A stretch of DNA of 64,000 nt from JACCTI01 sp038237435 (lineage in GTDB: Bacteria > Verrucomicrobiota > Verrucomicrobiia > Chthoniobacterales > UBA10450). The stretch's first letter is position 1, and each line of letters begins with the position of its first letter. The DNA lies in the NCBI GenBank assembly GCA_038237435.1, contig JBBRYT010000009.1:1-64000 (forward strand), read 5' to 3'. The notes under the pieces are model-generated. The model made no database searches. It saw only the letters and a list, made by a program, of their open reading frames with translations, and had not been told where the DNA came from. Shown here piece by piece: positions 24,844-33,446 of this stretch. The position numbers were made by a program, and so were the translations under genes.

Positions 24844-26925
24844 CTATTGTATAACCGCGATCCGATAAAAGCGCTCTGCCAGGCTTGCGCCATTTAGGTC
24901 CGTCGCGTCCCGGGGTCCGCTTGATCCGAGAGCAGGAAGAATGGCCAGATCGGTCCAAGCTGGACTCGTTAGGCTGGCACTCGCTTGTAAACGGTAGCGC
25001 TTGTCTACGACAGACGGAAAACTGATCACGACATCATTCCCCTGGCGCCGAATCCGCGTCACGGCCAACCGGCTGGTTGCATCAGTCGGGTTCGTGCCCG
25101 CGCGAAATTCATTCACGTTGCTCACACCGTCGCCATCGCTGTCCGTATTCGCATCACCGCCGGTTGGACTGCCGAAATAAAGCTGCTCGAAATCATCGGA
25201 CATGCCGTCGAAGTCTGAGTCAGCGAGAACGGTCAGAATGGAACTGCTGACCACGGTCCCGTGGTTTGTGACGAGTGTGATGGGGCCGCTCGTCGCGCCG
25301 CCGGGTACATTAAGGATCACCTCTGTGTCGGACACAGAAGAAACGCCGTATGCGCCAACGCCATTAACTTGCGCACTTATGGCGCCGAGTAAGCCGTTAC
25401 CGAGAACGGAGATCTGACTATAGACGGGTGCAGACACAGGAATGCTGGTGATCGTGGGCGGTGGCGCGACTTGAAATTGAGTGACGGAGACGTTGTTACC
25501 CGAGTAATCGACGCGGAATGAGCCCGAGCCATCAGCCGCTGCCACGCGCGCGCCGTTGGCGACATTCGTAAACGCGCCGGTCAGTGGCAGGTCCGAGGTA
25601 AGAATCGTAAACACATCGGTGGGCTGAATCGACGTCTCGAATCCGTTCACAAATGAGAGAGCGAGCGTGCCGTTGAGCGTGACACCGCCGCTGCCCGTGC
25701 TCTGCTGCACGACCTGGTCGTACTCCGTACCCGGGGTATGACCGCCAATCTCCATCTGCAACTGCGTCGGTGCGCTGAAGGTGAGGCTGCCATTCAACGT
25801 GACCAGACCTGGGGAATGGCCAGGCCGGAAGACACTCCCGCCCTGGGTAAAGATCAGATCGGCGAAAATCGTGCCGATGCCGGTTAAGTACGCGCCGCGG
25901 AACTCGATCCCGTTCTTTACCTCCAGCTTGGTGGTGTAGAGCGTGTTCACGTTCGGCTGGCCGCCGAGATCCATGCCACTCTGCGATTCGAACAGGACCT
26001 GGCCGTTCACCTTCAGTGTCGCGGCGCCGTTCAGGGCCAAGCCACCTGTGTTCTTGTTGATGAGGTTGCCGCCGATGGTGAGATGTGTGCCGACGGCGGG
26101 GTCGCGATCCTGCAAACTGATGAAGCCGTAGTTGGTGACGTTGCCCGCTATCGTGACCGTCGCCGGCGAGTCGATATAGAGCCCGGTGTTTGCAGTCGCA
26201 TTCGTAAAGTCGCCCGGCACGGTGAAGGTGGAATCTGTCGCGCCGCGTGCACCCATATAAATCGCACCGGCGACCTGATTGGTGAAACTACCCGAAACGG
26301 AAAGCGCACCAGCATAAGTGATGTAAATATCTGCGCGATTCACCGCGAGATCGCGCAGAGCGTTAAGGCCGGTGTCCTGATCGAGAAATCGGCCACCGCC
26401 CTGGACGTAGAGAGTGGCTTCGGTCTCGATTACGTGCGCACCTTTGAACTGAATCGTCGCTGGGGCGTTTGGGCCGTTAGCGAAATATTCCGTGTCCGCG
26501 GTGCCGTGTAAGACGCCGCCCGAGAAGTTCGTCAGCGTTCCGAGAGTGTATGTCGCGCCACTTTCAGCATAGATTCCGCTCCCGCCAAAGGTCACTGGCG
26601 GCTGCACTGTCGTTGTCCCCGTAACAGTGAGCGCAGCGCCACCGGTCGTGACCGTATCGATCACGCCTCGTTGCACCGTCAGATTGGCAATCGTGGTATT
26701 GATATCCAACTCAGGACCGGCGTTCGCGTTGACGAAAACGTTATCGGCCATGCCGGGCACGCCCGTTGGGTTCCAGTTTTGCGCGGTGCTCCAGCGAAAG
26801 TGGTTCGGCGGATTCGCGACGTTCAGTTGCCAAGATACGTCCCCGGCCTGCGACCGCGTGCTGCTAATAAGGAGCAGGCCGAGAGGACAGACGAAGCGAC
26901 GAGCGAGAGCTGGGAAAATTTCCAT
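24844..26925 (-). CDS. Large secreted autotransporter-like/beta-helix protein with TSP3-type calcium motif
   Basis: 693 residues from ATG 26925 (an in-frame start eight codons upstream is possible). A signal sequence (FVCPLGLLLISSTRSQAG) precedes a beta-rich, Gly/Asn/Thr-rich region of repeated short strands typical of right-handed beta helices ('NLTVQRGVIDTVTTGGAALTV', 'PGDFTNATANTGLYID'). An IPT-like Ig domain follows ('PTITSIPVSAPVYSQISVLG'). Then comes a calcium loop 'DSDFDGMSDDFEQLYFG...NTDSDGDGVSNVNEF', and a C-terminal module 'YRLQASASLTSPAWT...ERFYRIAVIQ' common in Verrucomicrobiota exoproteins. The motif copy at 24966 encodes the Leu-Thr-Ser of SLTSPAWT. Confidence 0.8.
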   Translation of the reverse strand: MEIFPALARRFVCPLGLLLISSTRSQAGDVSWQLNVANPPNHFRWSTAQNWNPTGVPGMADNVFVNANAGPELDINTTIANLTVQRGVIDTVTTGGAALTVTGTTTVQPPVTFGGSGIYAESGATYTLGTLTNFSGGVLHGTADTEYFANGPNAPATIQFKGAHVIETEATLYVQGGGRFLDQDTGLNALRDLAVNRADIYITYAGALSVSGSFTNQVAGAIYMGARGATDSTFTVPGDFTNATANTGLYIDSPATVTIAGNVTNYGFISLQDRDPAVGTHLTIGGNLINKNTGGLALNGAATLKVNGQVLFESQSGMDLGGQPNVNTLYTTKLEVKNGIEFRGAYLTGIGTIFADLIFTQGGSVFRPGHSPGLVTLNGSLTFSAPTQLQMEIGGHTPGTEYDQVVQQSTGSGGVTLNGTLALSFVNGFETSIQPTDVFTILTSDLPLTGAFTNVANGARVAAADGSGSFRVDYSGNNVSVTQFQVAPPPTITSIPVSAPVYSQISVLGNGLLGAISAQVNGVGAYGVSSVSDTEVILNVPGGATSGPITLVTNHGTVVSSSILTVLADSDFDGMSDDFEQLYFGSPTGGDANTDSDGDGVSNVNEFRAGTNPTDATSRLAVTRIRRQGNDVVISFPSVVDKRYRLQASASLTSPAWTDLAILPALGSSGPRDATDLNGASLAERFYRIAVIQ

Positions 26926-27016
26926 AGGTGAAAGCGGACACGACGGCATATTCCGTCACGTATCTATGCGGAATGACCGCTCGAAAACGGCCAAACTTTT
27001 TCCGCAGCCCTATGGA

Positions 27017-27244
27017 TTAGACGTTCAAACGGAATTCGACGACATCGCCGTCCTTGACGACGTATTCTGTGCCTTCAATGCGCAGCTTGGCCGCCTCGCG
27101 CGCCTTAGCATGCGGGCCTAACGAGACCAAGTCGTCATAATGCACCACTCCCGCCGCGGCGGGAGCTTGTAGCCTTCGTGAATCGTCCAGGCCCGCGTTT
27201 CTTTTTCACCGGTCGTCAAATAGGTGCGCAACCCTAACGAGTGG
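27017..27244 (-). pseudogene. ychF: Remnant duplicate of the ychF 3' end
   Basis: Aligns along its length with the 3' end of intact ychF (27770-28040), including 'GLRTYLTTGEKETRAWTIHEG' and the terminal TAA. It differs by scattered substitutions and lacks about 40 bp between two CGCCGC repeats, which breaks the frame. Both copies of the CCTAACGA motif found in ychF are present here too (27117, 27233). It is separated from intact ychF by one GNAT gene. Confidence 0.85.
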
Positions 27245-27254
27245 TCGCCCGGCG

Positions 27255-27710
27255 TTACAACTCCCTCGTCATGAAAACGCTGTTCGGATCTTCTTTGTAA
27301 TTCGCAAAGGACGCGCACGGACGAAAGCCAAACTTCGCGTAAAGGTGGCGCGCCGGTTCGAAGAACGGCATCGCACCTGTCTCCAAACTGAGCTGCCCAT
27401 AACCTCGTTTTTTCGCCACGTCGATGATGTGCTCAAGCAGCATTGAACCGTTGCCACGTTGCTTATAGGAAGGGTGCGTGCGCATGGATTTGATCTCGCC
27501 GTGTTGCGCGTCCAACTCGTTGAGTGCGCCACAGCTAATCAATTGGTCGTTGTCCCAAACCGTCCAGAATGTGATCTCGGGTTTGCGTAAACCATCGAGA
27601 TCGAGCGCGTGTTTACTCTCGGGCGGCGAGACCGATTTCATCTCGCGGATGTGATCCTCCAGGAACTCGGCAATCTCCGGCCCGGACAAATCATCGATGA
27701 GGATCTTCAT
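27255..27710 (-). CDS. GNAT-family N-acetyltransferase
   Basis: 151 residues from ATG 27710. GNAT signatures are 'GEIKSMRTHPSYKQRGNGSMLLEHIIDVAKKRGYGQLSLETG' (acetyl-CoA pyrophosphate loop R/Q-x-x-G-x-G/S) and 'HLYAKFGFRPCASFANYKEDPNSVFM'. The group resembles the small YafP/phosphinothricin-like acetyltransferases of unknown substrate. It lies exactly between the ychF remnant and the intact ychF gene, which suggests that it arrived together with, or by recombination in, ychF. Confidence 0.88.
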   Translation of the reverse strand: MKILIDDLSGPEIAEFLEDHIREMKSVSPPESKHALDLDGLRKPEITFWTVWDNDQLISCGALNELDAQHGEIKSMRTHPSYKQRGNGSMLLEHIIDVAKKRGYGQLSLETGAMPFFEPARHLYAKFGFRPCASFANYKEDPNSVFMTREL

Positions 27711-27717
27711 TGGCTGC

Positions 27718-27768
27718 GTAGAGCATGCCTCTGGCTTGCGTCCTTCAATACGCAAGCGGGACGCATGC
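27718..27768. repeat. Imperfect long hairpin between ychF and the GNAT gene
   Basis: Arms of 19 bases (27723-27741 and 27750-27768) pair with three mismatches around an 8-base loop, directly after the ychF stop (27770). There is no T-run, so it is not a standard terminator. The left arm with its GTAG lead resembles the hairpin at 19391. The ychF remnant lacks it, so it may have come in with the insertion. Confidence 0.6.
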
Positions 27769-27769
27769 G

Positions 27770-28870
27770 TTAGACGTTGAAACGAAATTCGACGACGTCG
27801 CCATCCTTGACGACGTATTCTTTGCCTTCGATGCGCAGCTTGCCGGCTTCGCGCGCCTTGGCAGAGGAACCTAACGAGACCAAATCGTCATAGTGCACCA
27901 CTTCCGCCGCAATGAAGCCGCGCTCGAAATCAGTGTGAATTACGCCCGCCGCGGCCGGAGCTTTGTCGCCTTCGTGAATGGTCCAGGCGCGCGTTTCCTT
28001 TTCGCCCGTGGTCAGGTAAGTGCGCAGGCCTAACAAGTGGTAGACCGCGCGAATGAGCGCGCTCACACCGCTCCCGGCCACACCGAGGTCGCGCAAGTAT
28101 TCCTGCGCTTCCGTGTCGCTGAGATCGACTAGCTCGCTCTCGATTTGCGCACTGATGACAACCGCTTCGCTGCCGAAATGATTCTTCGCGTATTCCTCGA
28201 CCGCGCGAACATGTGGTGAATCAGTCTGCGCCAAATCGGATTCCGCGACATTACAGGCAAACAGGGTTGGCTTGGAAGTGAGCAGGAAGAAATCACGCGC
28301 GATCAATTTTTCTTCTTCAGTGAAAGTGGCGGTGATGGCCGGTTTTCCCGAATCGAGATGCGGTAACAATTTTTCGATGACCACGTTTTCTGCTTTGGCG
28401 GTTTTTGATCCGGCGCGCACTTCTTTTTGCAATCGATCATGCCGTTTCTGCAAAGAAGCGAGGTCGGCTAGGACCAATTCCGTGTTGATCACTTCAATGT
28501 CGCGTACCGGATCGATCGAACCAGTGACATGATGGATGTCGCCGTTTTCGAAACAACGCACGACCTGCACGATCGCATTTACTTCTCGAATGTGGCTGAG
28601 GAATTGATTGCCGAGTCCTTCGCCCGCGCTCGCGCCTTTGACCAGACCGGCGATATCTACGAATTCGATCGCCGCCGGCACAATCTTTTGCGAGTGCGAC
28701 ATTTTCGCGAGAACATCGAGCCGCGCGTCCGGCACCGTCACGACGCCGAGATTCGGGTCGATGGTGCAGAAGGGATAATTCGCGGCCTGCGCTTTACGCG
28801 TTCGGGTCACGGCGTTGAAAAGAGTGGACTTGCCGACATTCGGCAGACCAACGATGCCGGCGCTTAACAT
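27770..28870 (-). CDS. ychF: Redox-regulated ATPase/GTPase YchF
   Basis: 366 residues, the typical length. It has P-loop 'GIVGLPNVGKSTLFNAVT', 'DIAGLVKGASAGEGLGNQFL' (G3 region), the altered G4 'ACNVAE' that gives YchF/OLA1 its ATP preference, and a C-terminal TGS domain ('RTYLTTGEKETRAWTIHEGDKAPAAAGVIHTDFERGF', 'VKDGDVVEFRFNV'). It binds ribosomes and responds to oxidative stress in other bacteria. The start overlaps the end of the P-type ATPase gene by 7 bp. Its 3' end has a decayed copy downstream. Confidence 0.96.
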   Translation of the reverse strand: MLSAGIVGLPNVGKSTLFNAVTRTRKAQAANYPFCTIDPNLGVVTVPDARLDVLAKMSHSQKIVPAAIEFVDIAGLVKGASAGEGLGNQFLSHIREVNAIVQVVRCFENGDIHHVTGSIDPVRDIEVINTELVLADLASLQKRHDRLQKEVRAGSKTAKAENVVIEKLLPHLDSGKPAITATFTEEEKLIARDFFLLTSKPTLFACNVAESDLAQTDSPHVRAVEEYAKNHFGSEAVVISAQIESELVDLSDTEAQEYLRDLGVAGSGVSALIRAVYHLLGLRTYLTTGEKETRAWTIHEGDKAPAAAGVIHTDFERGFIAAEVVHYDDLVSLGSSAKAREAGKLRIEGKEYVVKDGDVVEFRFNV

Positions 28871-31188
28871 GCGGGACGAACGTCGGCGAAAAGTAAGCGC
28901 AGACTATTGAGCACGACGATGACCGTGCTCCCTTCGTGCGCAACCACTCCTAACGAAAGAGGAATTCCCCTAACGAGTGCTAGGAACGCCATCACAATAA
29001 CGGTGCCGAGCGCGATCGTGATGTTCTGGCCGATGATACGCTTGGCCCGCCGGCTTAATTCGTAAGCGATCACAAAATTCTCCAGGCGATCATTCATCAA
29101 AATAACTTCCGCCTGTTCCATTGCCGCATCGGAGGCGCGCGCGCCCATCGCCACACCGACATCGGCAGCGGCGAGCGACGGTGCGTCGTTCACGCCATCG
29201 CCGATCATTGCCACCTTGTCGCCGTGCGCTTTCAACTCCTGCACTGCTCGCACTTTTTCGTCGGGCGATAATTGTGACTGCACCTGATCCACACCGGCTT
29301 CCTGCGCGATCAGCTCCGCCGTGGCTGGACGATCGCCGGTCAACATCACGGTCCGTATTCCAGCCTTGCGCAATTCGCCCAACATTGCCCGTGCTTCACT
29401 GCGCAGTTGATCGCGCAAAAGAAAACGGCCGCAGATTCCTGGACCAGCGACCCAAACTTCAGCGACATCATGTTCTTCCGCGCGCGTCGCCTTGCAGTCG
29501 GCGGTCGGGATGGCCGCCTGTACGAAATCACGACTCCCCAGCGCATAGAGCAATCCGCGATGACGCGCAGTGATTCCGCCCCCAGAAGTGGATTCGATGC
29601 TCGCCATATCGAGGACAGCGGCGTCGCGTTGCGCGCAGATTTTTTCCAAGGCGCGAGAGAGAGGATGATTCGAAAGTCGCGCCAAATTGTAAGCGGCCGT
29701 GATCAGGTCATTCTCGGATCCGCCTAACGAGTCGATGTGCACCAGAACCGGTTTGCCGTGGGTGAGCGTGCCGGTTTTATCCAAGGCGACCGTCTTTACG
29801 TCGGCCAAAGTTTCAATGGCGGCGCCGCCACGAAAAAGAACACCGCGCCGTGCGCCGCAAGCGATCGCGGAAAGAATGGCGGACGGAACGCTGAGGACCA
29901 GCGCGCACGGCGACATGACGACGAGCAAAGTCATCGAGCGATAAAATGCGCTCGCTTGAGTCGCCTGCGTGAGAAAGGGCGGCCACTTCAAAACCAGCCA
30001 GCCGACTAGGAAAAACGCCAGGCAGCTGAGAAGAACAAAATAGGTATAGCCGGTCCCGAAACGATCGCTGAAACGCTGCGACGGCGCTTTCAAATGCTGC
30101 GCTTGTTCGATCAGGTTTACGATTTTCTGCAGCGCACTTTCGCTCGCCGGCCTAACGACTTGTCCGTCCAGCACGCCCCAGGCGTTTAACGTCCCGGCCA
30201 GGGCAATATCACCCGGCTGTTTCGGCATCGGTCGCGATTCACCGGTGAGATTCGATTCGTCGCAGGCGCTCTCGCCGGCGATCACACGGATGTCGACCGG
30301 AATTTGTTCGCCCGCGCGGACGCGCAATTGCATTCCGCGCACGAGCAAATCGACGGCATGTTCGTGTTCTTGTCCGTTCTCCAGAACGGTCGCGGTTTTT
30401 GGAGCACCGCGGAGAAGCGCGCCGATTTCCTGTTGCGTGCGTGCGTTGGCGAAATGTTCCATCGCACCCGCGGCGGAGAACAAAAAGAGAAGAAGTGCGC
30501 CTTCGCTCCACGCGCCGATCAAGGCCGCACCGAACGCAACCGCGAGCATGAGGAAATGAATTTCCAATTCGCCATGTCGTATTCGTTCGAAGGATTCTCC
30601 GGCCGCGTCCCACGCGCCGCAAATGTAGCTGAGCGCGAAGAGGGGAAGAATGATGGCGGGCGAAGCTCCAGCGTGTTGCGCGACCCAGCCAGCAAGACCG
30701 AAAAGCAGGCAAAGGCTCGCCAACAACGCAAGCTTCTTCCATTCGTTAGGCGAACTGTGTGTAGCCGGTTGCCCGCAACAGGAAACGCGCGGCCACCGCA
30801 AGTTTTTCCATTGCCAAAAATGCGTGGCCGTCCGGCATGTCAGTTTTTCGATGACCGTGCTGCCGAGCACATCTTTCACCACGACATTTGCGTCGCCGAC
30901 TTTGCGCGAAGGCGCTTCGCCGCATTGCTCACAAATTCCACTGGCATTGACGATCCCGCATTGTCGTTCGCGTTCTGCGACTGCTTCCGTCACGCGGCCA
31001 GCCAGGCGTTCGCCGCGATCGGCGCCGAGTGTGGCGATGGAGAGCAACCGGTTCTTCGGTTGAAAGGCGACGGCTTCGAGCTGCGGCTCTTCCTGGAGCA
31101 AGCGCGCGACATTTCGATAAACGCAATGCTCACCTTCGCGCGACGATTCGTTAGGCAAATTGCCATTCGTTCGAGGCTGGTCGCGCAT
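28864..31188 (-). CDS. Heavy-metal-translocating P1B-type ATPase
   Basis: 774 residues from ATG 31188; the open frame further upstream lies across tRNA-Pro and is rejected. The N-terminal 190 residues are a degenerate metal-binding region ('EHCVYRNVARLLQEE', 'ICEQCGEAP', 'RVSCCGQ'). P-type hallmarks are the phosphatase loop 'DESNLTGESRPMPKQPGD', ion motif 'VVMSPCALVLSVPSA', phosphorylation site 'ALDKTGTLTHG', and hinge 'MIGDGVNDAPSLAAADVGVAMG'. The SPC motif and sequence style fit Zn/Cd/Co exporters better than Cu pumps. It overlaps ychF by 7 bp. Six motif copies lie within it. Confidence 0.93.
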   Translation of the reverse strand: MRDQPRTNGNLPNESSREGEHCVYRNVARLLQEEPQLEAVAFQPKNRLLSIATLGADRGERLAGRVTEAVAERERQCGIVNASGICEQCGEAPSRKVGDANVVVKDVLGSTVIEKLTCRTATHFWQWKNLRWPRVSCCGQPATHSSPNEWKKLALLASLCLLFGLAGWVAQHAGASPAIILPLFALSYICGAWDAAGESFERIRHGELEIHFLMLAVAFGAALIGAWSEGALLLFLFSAAGAMEHFANARTQQEIGALLRGAPKTATVLENGQEHEHAVDLLVRGMQLRVRAGEQIPVDIRVIAGESACDESNLTGESRPMPKQPGDIALAGTLNAWGVLDGQVVRPASESALQKIVNLIEQAQHLKAPSQRFSDRFGTGYTYFVLLSCLAFFLVGWLVLKWPPFLTQATQASAFYRSMTLLVVMSPCALVLSVPSAILSAIACGARRGVLFRGGAAIETLADVKTVALDKTGTLTHGKPVLVHIDSLGGSENDLITAAYNLARLSNHPLSRALEKICAQRDAAVLDMASIESTSGGGITARHRGLLYALGSRDFVQAAIPTADCKATRAEEHDVAEVWVAGPGICGRFLLRDQLRSEARAMLGELRKAGIRTVMLTGDRPATAELIAQEAGVDQVQSQLSPDEKVRAVQELKAHGDKVAMIGDGVNDAPSLAAADVGVAMGARASDAAMEQAEVILMNDRLENFVIAYELSRRAKRIIGQNITIALGTVIVMAFLALVRGIPLSLGVVAHEGSTVIVVLNSLRLLFADVRPAC

Positions 31189-31259
31189 ACCGGGGGAGAC
31201 GATACGCGGGGAAGGGGAGGGCTCTAGCGAAATCGGGGCGGCGCGCTGTTTGTCGAGAG

Positions 31260-31333
31260 TCGGGACGACAGGATTTGAACCTGCGACTTCCTGGACCCCA
31301 TCCAGGCGTTCTACCAAGCTGAACTACGTCCCG
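31260..31333 (-). tRNA. tRNA-Pro (GGG anticodon)
   Basis: A complete cloverleaf on the minus strand: 7-bp acceptor (CGGGACG/CGTCCCG) with discriminator A, D-arm GTTC/GAAC, anticodon stem CCTGG/CCAGG with loop ATGGGGT (anticodon GGG), 5-base variable loop, and T-arm with TTCAAAT. CCA is not encoded. It lies 71 bp upstream of the P-type ATPase start. Confidence 0.95.
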
Positions 31334-31392
31334 TGGTCGCTTCGTTTTCTCTATGCTGCGCGTGGCGGCGCGTCAATCGTGCGGAACTGCTT

Positions 31393-31986
31393 TTACGCCC
31401 GCTTCCTTCGCGGACCCGACTCCGGCGCGTCCGGCACCGGCATGACTTCGAAGGTCTGGAACAACGGCGCCAGATCGATCACCGTGTTGGCCGCAGCTTT
31501 GAGCAAGCCACTCAGGTTCGTCGCCACGGAAGCTACTTCCACGCGAATCCCGCGTCGACGCAGCTTCGTTGCGAGATAAGCAAAATCGGCGTCGCCGGTT
31601 ACCAGTATCACGGCGTCAGGCTGCATCTCGACCGATAGCTCGAGCGCGTCGATCGCCATCATCACATCCACGTTCGCCTTGTAATGGCCTTCCTCGGCCG
31701 GTGCACCGTCCTTGGTCACAACCAGGAAACCATTCGAGCGCAGCCAATGCATGAACTTGTTCTTCTTGTCGCGCTCCTCCTGCCAAAGAGGAATAGGCGG
31801 TGGCAAGCCGGCATAGACCACCATCTCGATCAGCTCCCGTCCCGACTCCGGCCCAGCCAGAAAATTTCTTAGCTGCAACCAATCGAGCCCGCGTCCCGCT
31901 GTCCGCACCGAACTGCCGACATTCGATTCATCGACCAGGACTAACAGCCTCGGCTGACGTGAACTCTCCGGCTCCTTCTTTCGCAT
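31393..31986 (-). CDS. NYN-domain (LabA/DUF88-like) putative ribonuclease
   Basis: 197 residues. The PIN-like NYN fold is indicated by 'LLVLVDESNVGSS' (first acidic residue), 'KANVDVMMAIDALELSVE' and 'DAVILVTGDADFAYLATKLRRRGIRVEVAS', which supply the conserved aspartates of a metal-dependent nuclease site. Such proteins are predicted to process RNA. The N-terminus is basic and short. It stands alone upstream of tRNA-Pro on the same strand. Confidence 0.87.
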   Translation of the reverse strand: MRKKEPESSRQPRLLVLVDESNVGSSVRTAGRGLDWLQLRNFLAGPESGRELIEMVVYAGLPPPIPLWQEERDKKNKFMHWLRSNGFLVVTKDGAPAEEGHYKANVDVMMAIDALELSVEMQPDAVILVTGDADFAYLATKLRRRGIRVEVASVATNLSGLLKAAANTVIDLAPLFQTFEVMPVPDAPESGPRRKRA

Positions 31987-32107
31987 GAGACTTGGAATGG
32001 ACTACATCCGCGCACTTCCGCGAGCTAGTTCTTGCGGAGGGCTTTTTCGCCGCTGATCGCTGATAGCCCTTCGTTCGCAAAATCGGAAATGAATTGAGCT
32101 AGCTTAC

Positions 32108-32860
32108 TTAGGGCAGCTTGCGACGGAAGAAATCAGACACTTGCTCGCGCACCTGCTCCTGCGCCTTGAGCGAGAAGCCGTGGCCTTCCCCAGGATAGTA
32201 ACGCGTCTCGATCTCTGTCCCATGCCGGCGCAGGAAGTTTCGTAGCGGCTCCTCATACTTCGCAAAGGGGACCCGGTGATCCGCCCGGCCGTGTATCAAA
32301 AGCGTCGGCGGCAGATGCCCGATTCGTCGCTCGTTATTATTCCAGATCCCGCCAGCCTGTTCTACCACAGCTCCTACCGCAGGATTATCCGAGGCCGCAG
32401 CTACCGCGAGAAAAGCGCCTAAGGAGTAGCCATAAATGCCAATCGTCTTTGAGCCATCGCCGCTTTGCGCTTGCTCCCTGGCCGCCCACATTACTGCGTC
32501 GCGAATCGTCCCGAGCCAGGTATCGAAATTTTTCTGCATTCCAGAATCGCCCGCGAAAAAATATGAGCCGGTGCGATTAAAATAATGCACGACGTAGACC
32601 GAACTCCCATCCTGCGCCAGCCGTCGGGCCACGCGTTGCATCTCCGGGCCATCGAAGAGCATACCTCCCGCGCCGTGCAGAACCAGAATCGTCCGGTGAG
32701 AGTTCCGCGCGGCCGATGGAGGATAAAAATCAGCCCGGACGGTCTGACCGCCGCTCTGGAAAGAACGGGTCTCACCTGCCAGTGCCACTTTGGTTGGTAA
32801 TGCGCAGAGCATTCCCGTCGCGAGAAACAAGACAGCGAAGGTCGGACAGTAAGTTCTCAT
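32108..32860 (-). CDS. Exported alpha/beta hydrolase of the dienelactone hydrolase type
   Basis: 250 residues from ATG 32860, with a signal peptide (AVLFLATGMLCALPTKVALAG). Alpha/beta-hydrolase features are the oxyanion 'LVLHGAGGMLF', nucleophile elbow 'GIYGYSLGAFLAVA', acid 'HGRADHRVPF' and catalytic His 'YYPGEGHGFSL'. The dienelactone hydrolase class acts on small esters or lactones, but the substrate is unknown. An upstream in-frame start 10 codons earlier is possible. Confidence 0.88.
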   Translation of the reverse strand: MRTYCPTFAVLFLATGMLCALPTKVALAGETRSFQSGGQTVRADFYPPSAARNSHRTILVLHGAGGMLFDGPEMQRVARRLAQDGSSVYVVHYFNRTGSYFFAGDSGMQKNFDTWLGTIRDAVMWAAREQAQSGDGSKTIGIYGYSLGAFLAVAAASDNPAVGAVVEQAGGIWNNNERRIGHLPPTLLIHGRADHRVPFAKYEEPLRNFLRRHGTEIETRYYPGEGHGFSLKAQEQVREQVSDFFRRKLP

Positions 32861-32937
32861 GCGCGATACTGATTCGCGCCCGCTGTGCACGCGGACGCAA
32901 CTTCTTAGTCCAGGATAACGTCAATCGCACTACGCCA

Positions 32938-33330
32938 TCATACTTTGCCATCTAATACGTTTTTCAGAAGGTGTCGGTGGCAATGCATTTCATCTTCAGC
33001 ACAATGACAAAGCAGAGTCACCGAGCCGTTACTAGCGAGATGCTGCAGCAGTCGCAGCGTGAACTTCTGGCCATGGTTCTTAATGCGCCGATTTCGTTGA
33101 TCGATCGCGCCGCCTTCACGCAGCTCTTTCAAGTAACGCCGGCTATACTCCGCCCAAGTGACCCTTCCCGAAAGGATCGCATCACGCAATTCTTCGCTCG
33201 GGCCGAGATTCGCCATCCAGACATCGTAACGGTCCTTCGGTAACCCGCGTCCCCGTCCGCGCGCCGCCAGAATTCGTAGCCCATCCTTCATCGGTTCGAT
33301 CCGTGTATCGACCGACTTTGTCTTAACCAT
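32938..33330 (-). CDS. DUF488 family protein
   Basis: 130 residues. The pattern 'RILAARGRGRGLPKDRYDVWMANLGPSEELRDAIL' and 'YLKELREGGAIDQRNRRIKNHG', together with 'SVTLLCHCAEDEMHCHRHLL', is typical of DUF488 proteins. The C-terminal C-H-C-x5-C-H segment could bind a metal. No biochemical role is established that I can name with confidence. Confidence 0.82.
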   Translation of the reverse strand: MVKTKSVDTRIEPMKDGLRILAARGRGRGLPKDRYDVWMANLGPSEELRDAILSGRVTWAEYSRRYLKELREGGAIDQRNRRIKNHGQKFTLRLLQHLASNGSVTLLCHCAEDEMHCHRHLLKNVLDGKV

Positions 33331-33446
33331 ATCGCAACCTGGGCCGTGCCCGTGCGAACCGCAACGTGAAGTATCTTGTTCTGACCGCGTCGCATGCGGA
33401 ACGCTCCGCTAGCTTGTAGCTATCGCTCGGGCTTAATTACTAGCTA

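Noticed and set aside
31189..31317. A longer N-terminus for the P-type ATPase
   Set aside because: The extension overlaps tRNA-Pro on the same strand and its translation is just tRNA sequence; the ATG at 31188 is better.
32012..32060. Stem near 32 kb followed by a T-stretch as a terminator
   Set aside because: It would serve the + strand, where no gene ends; both neighbours are on the minus strand.
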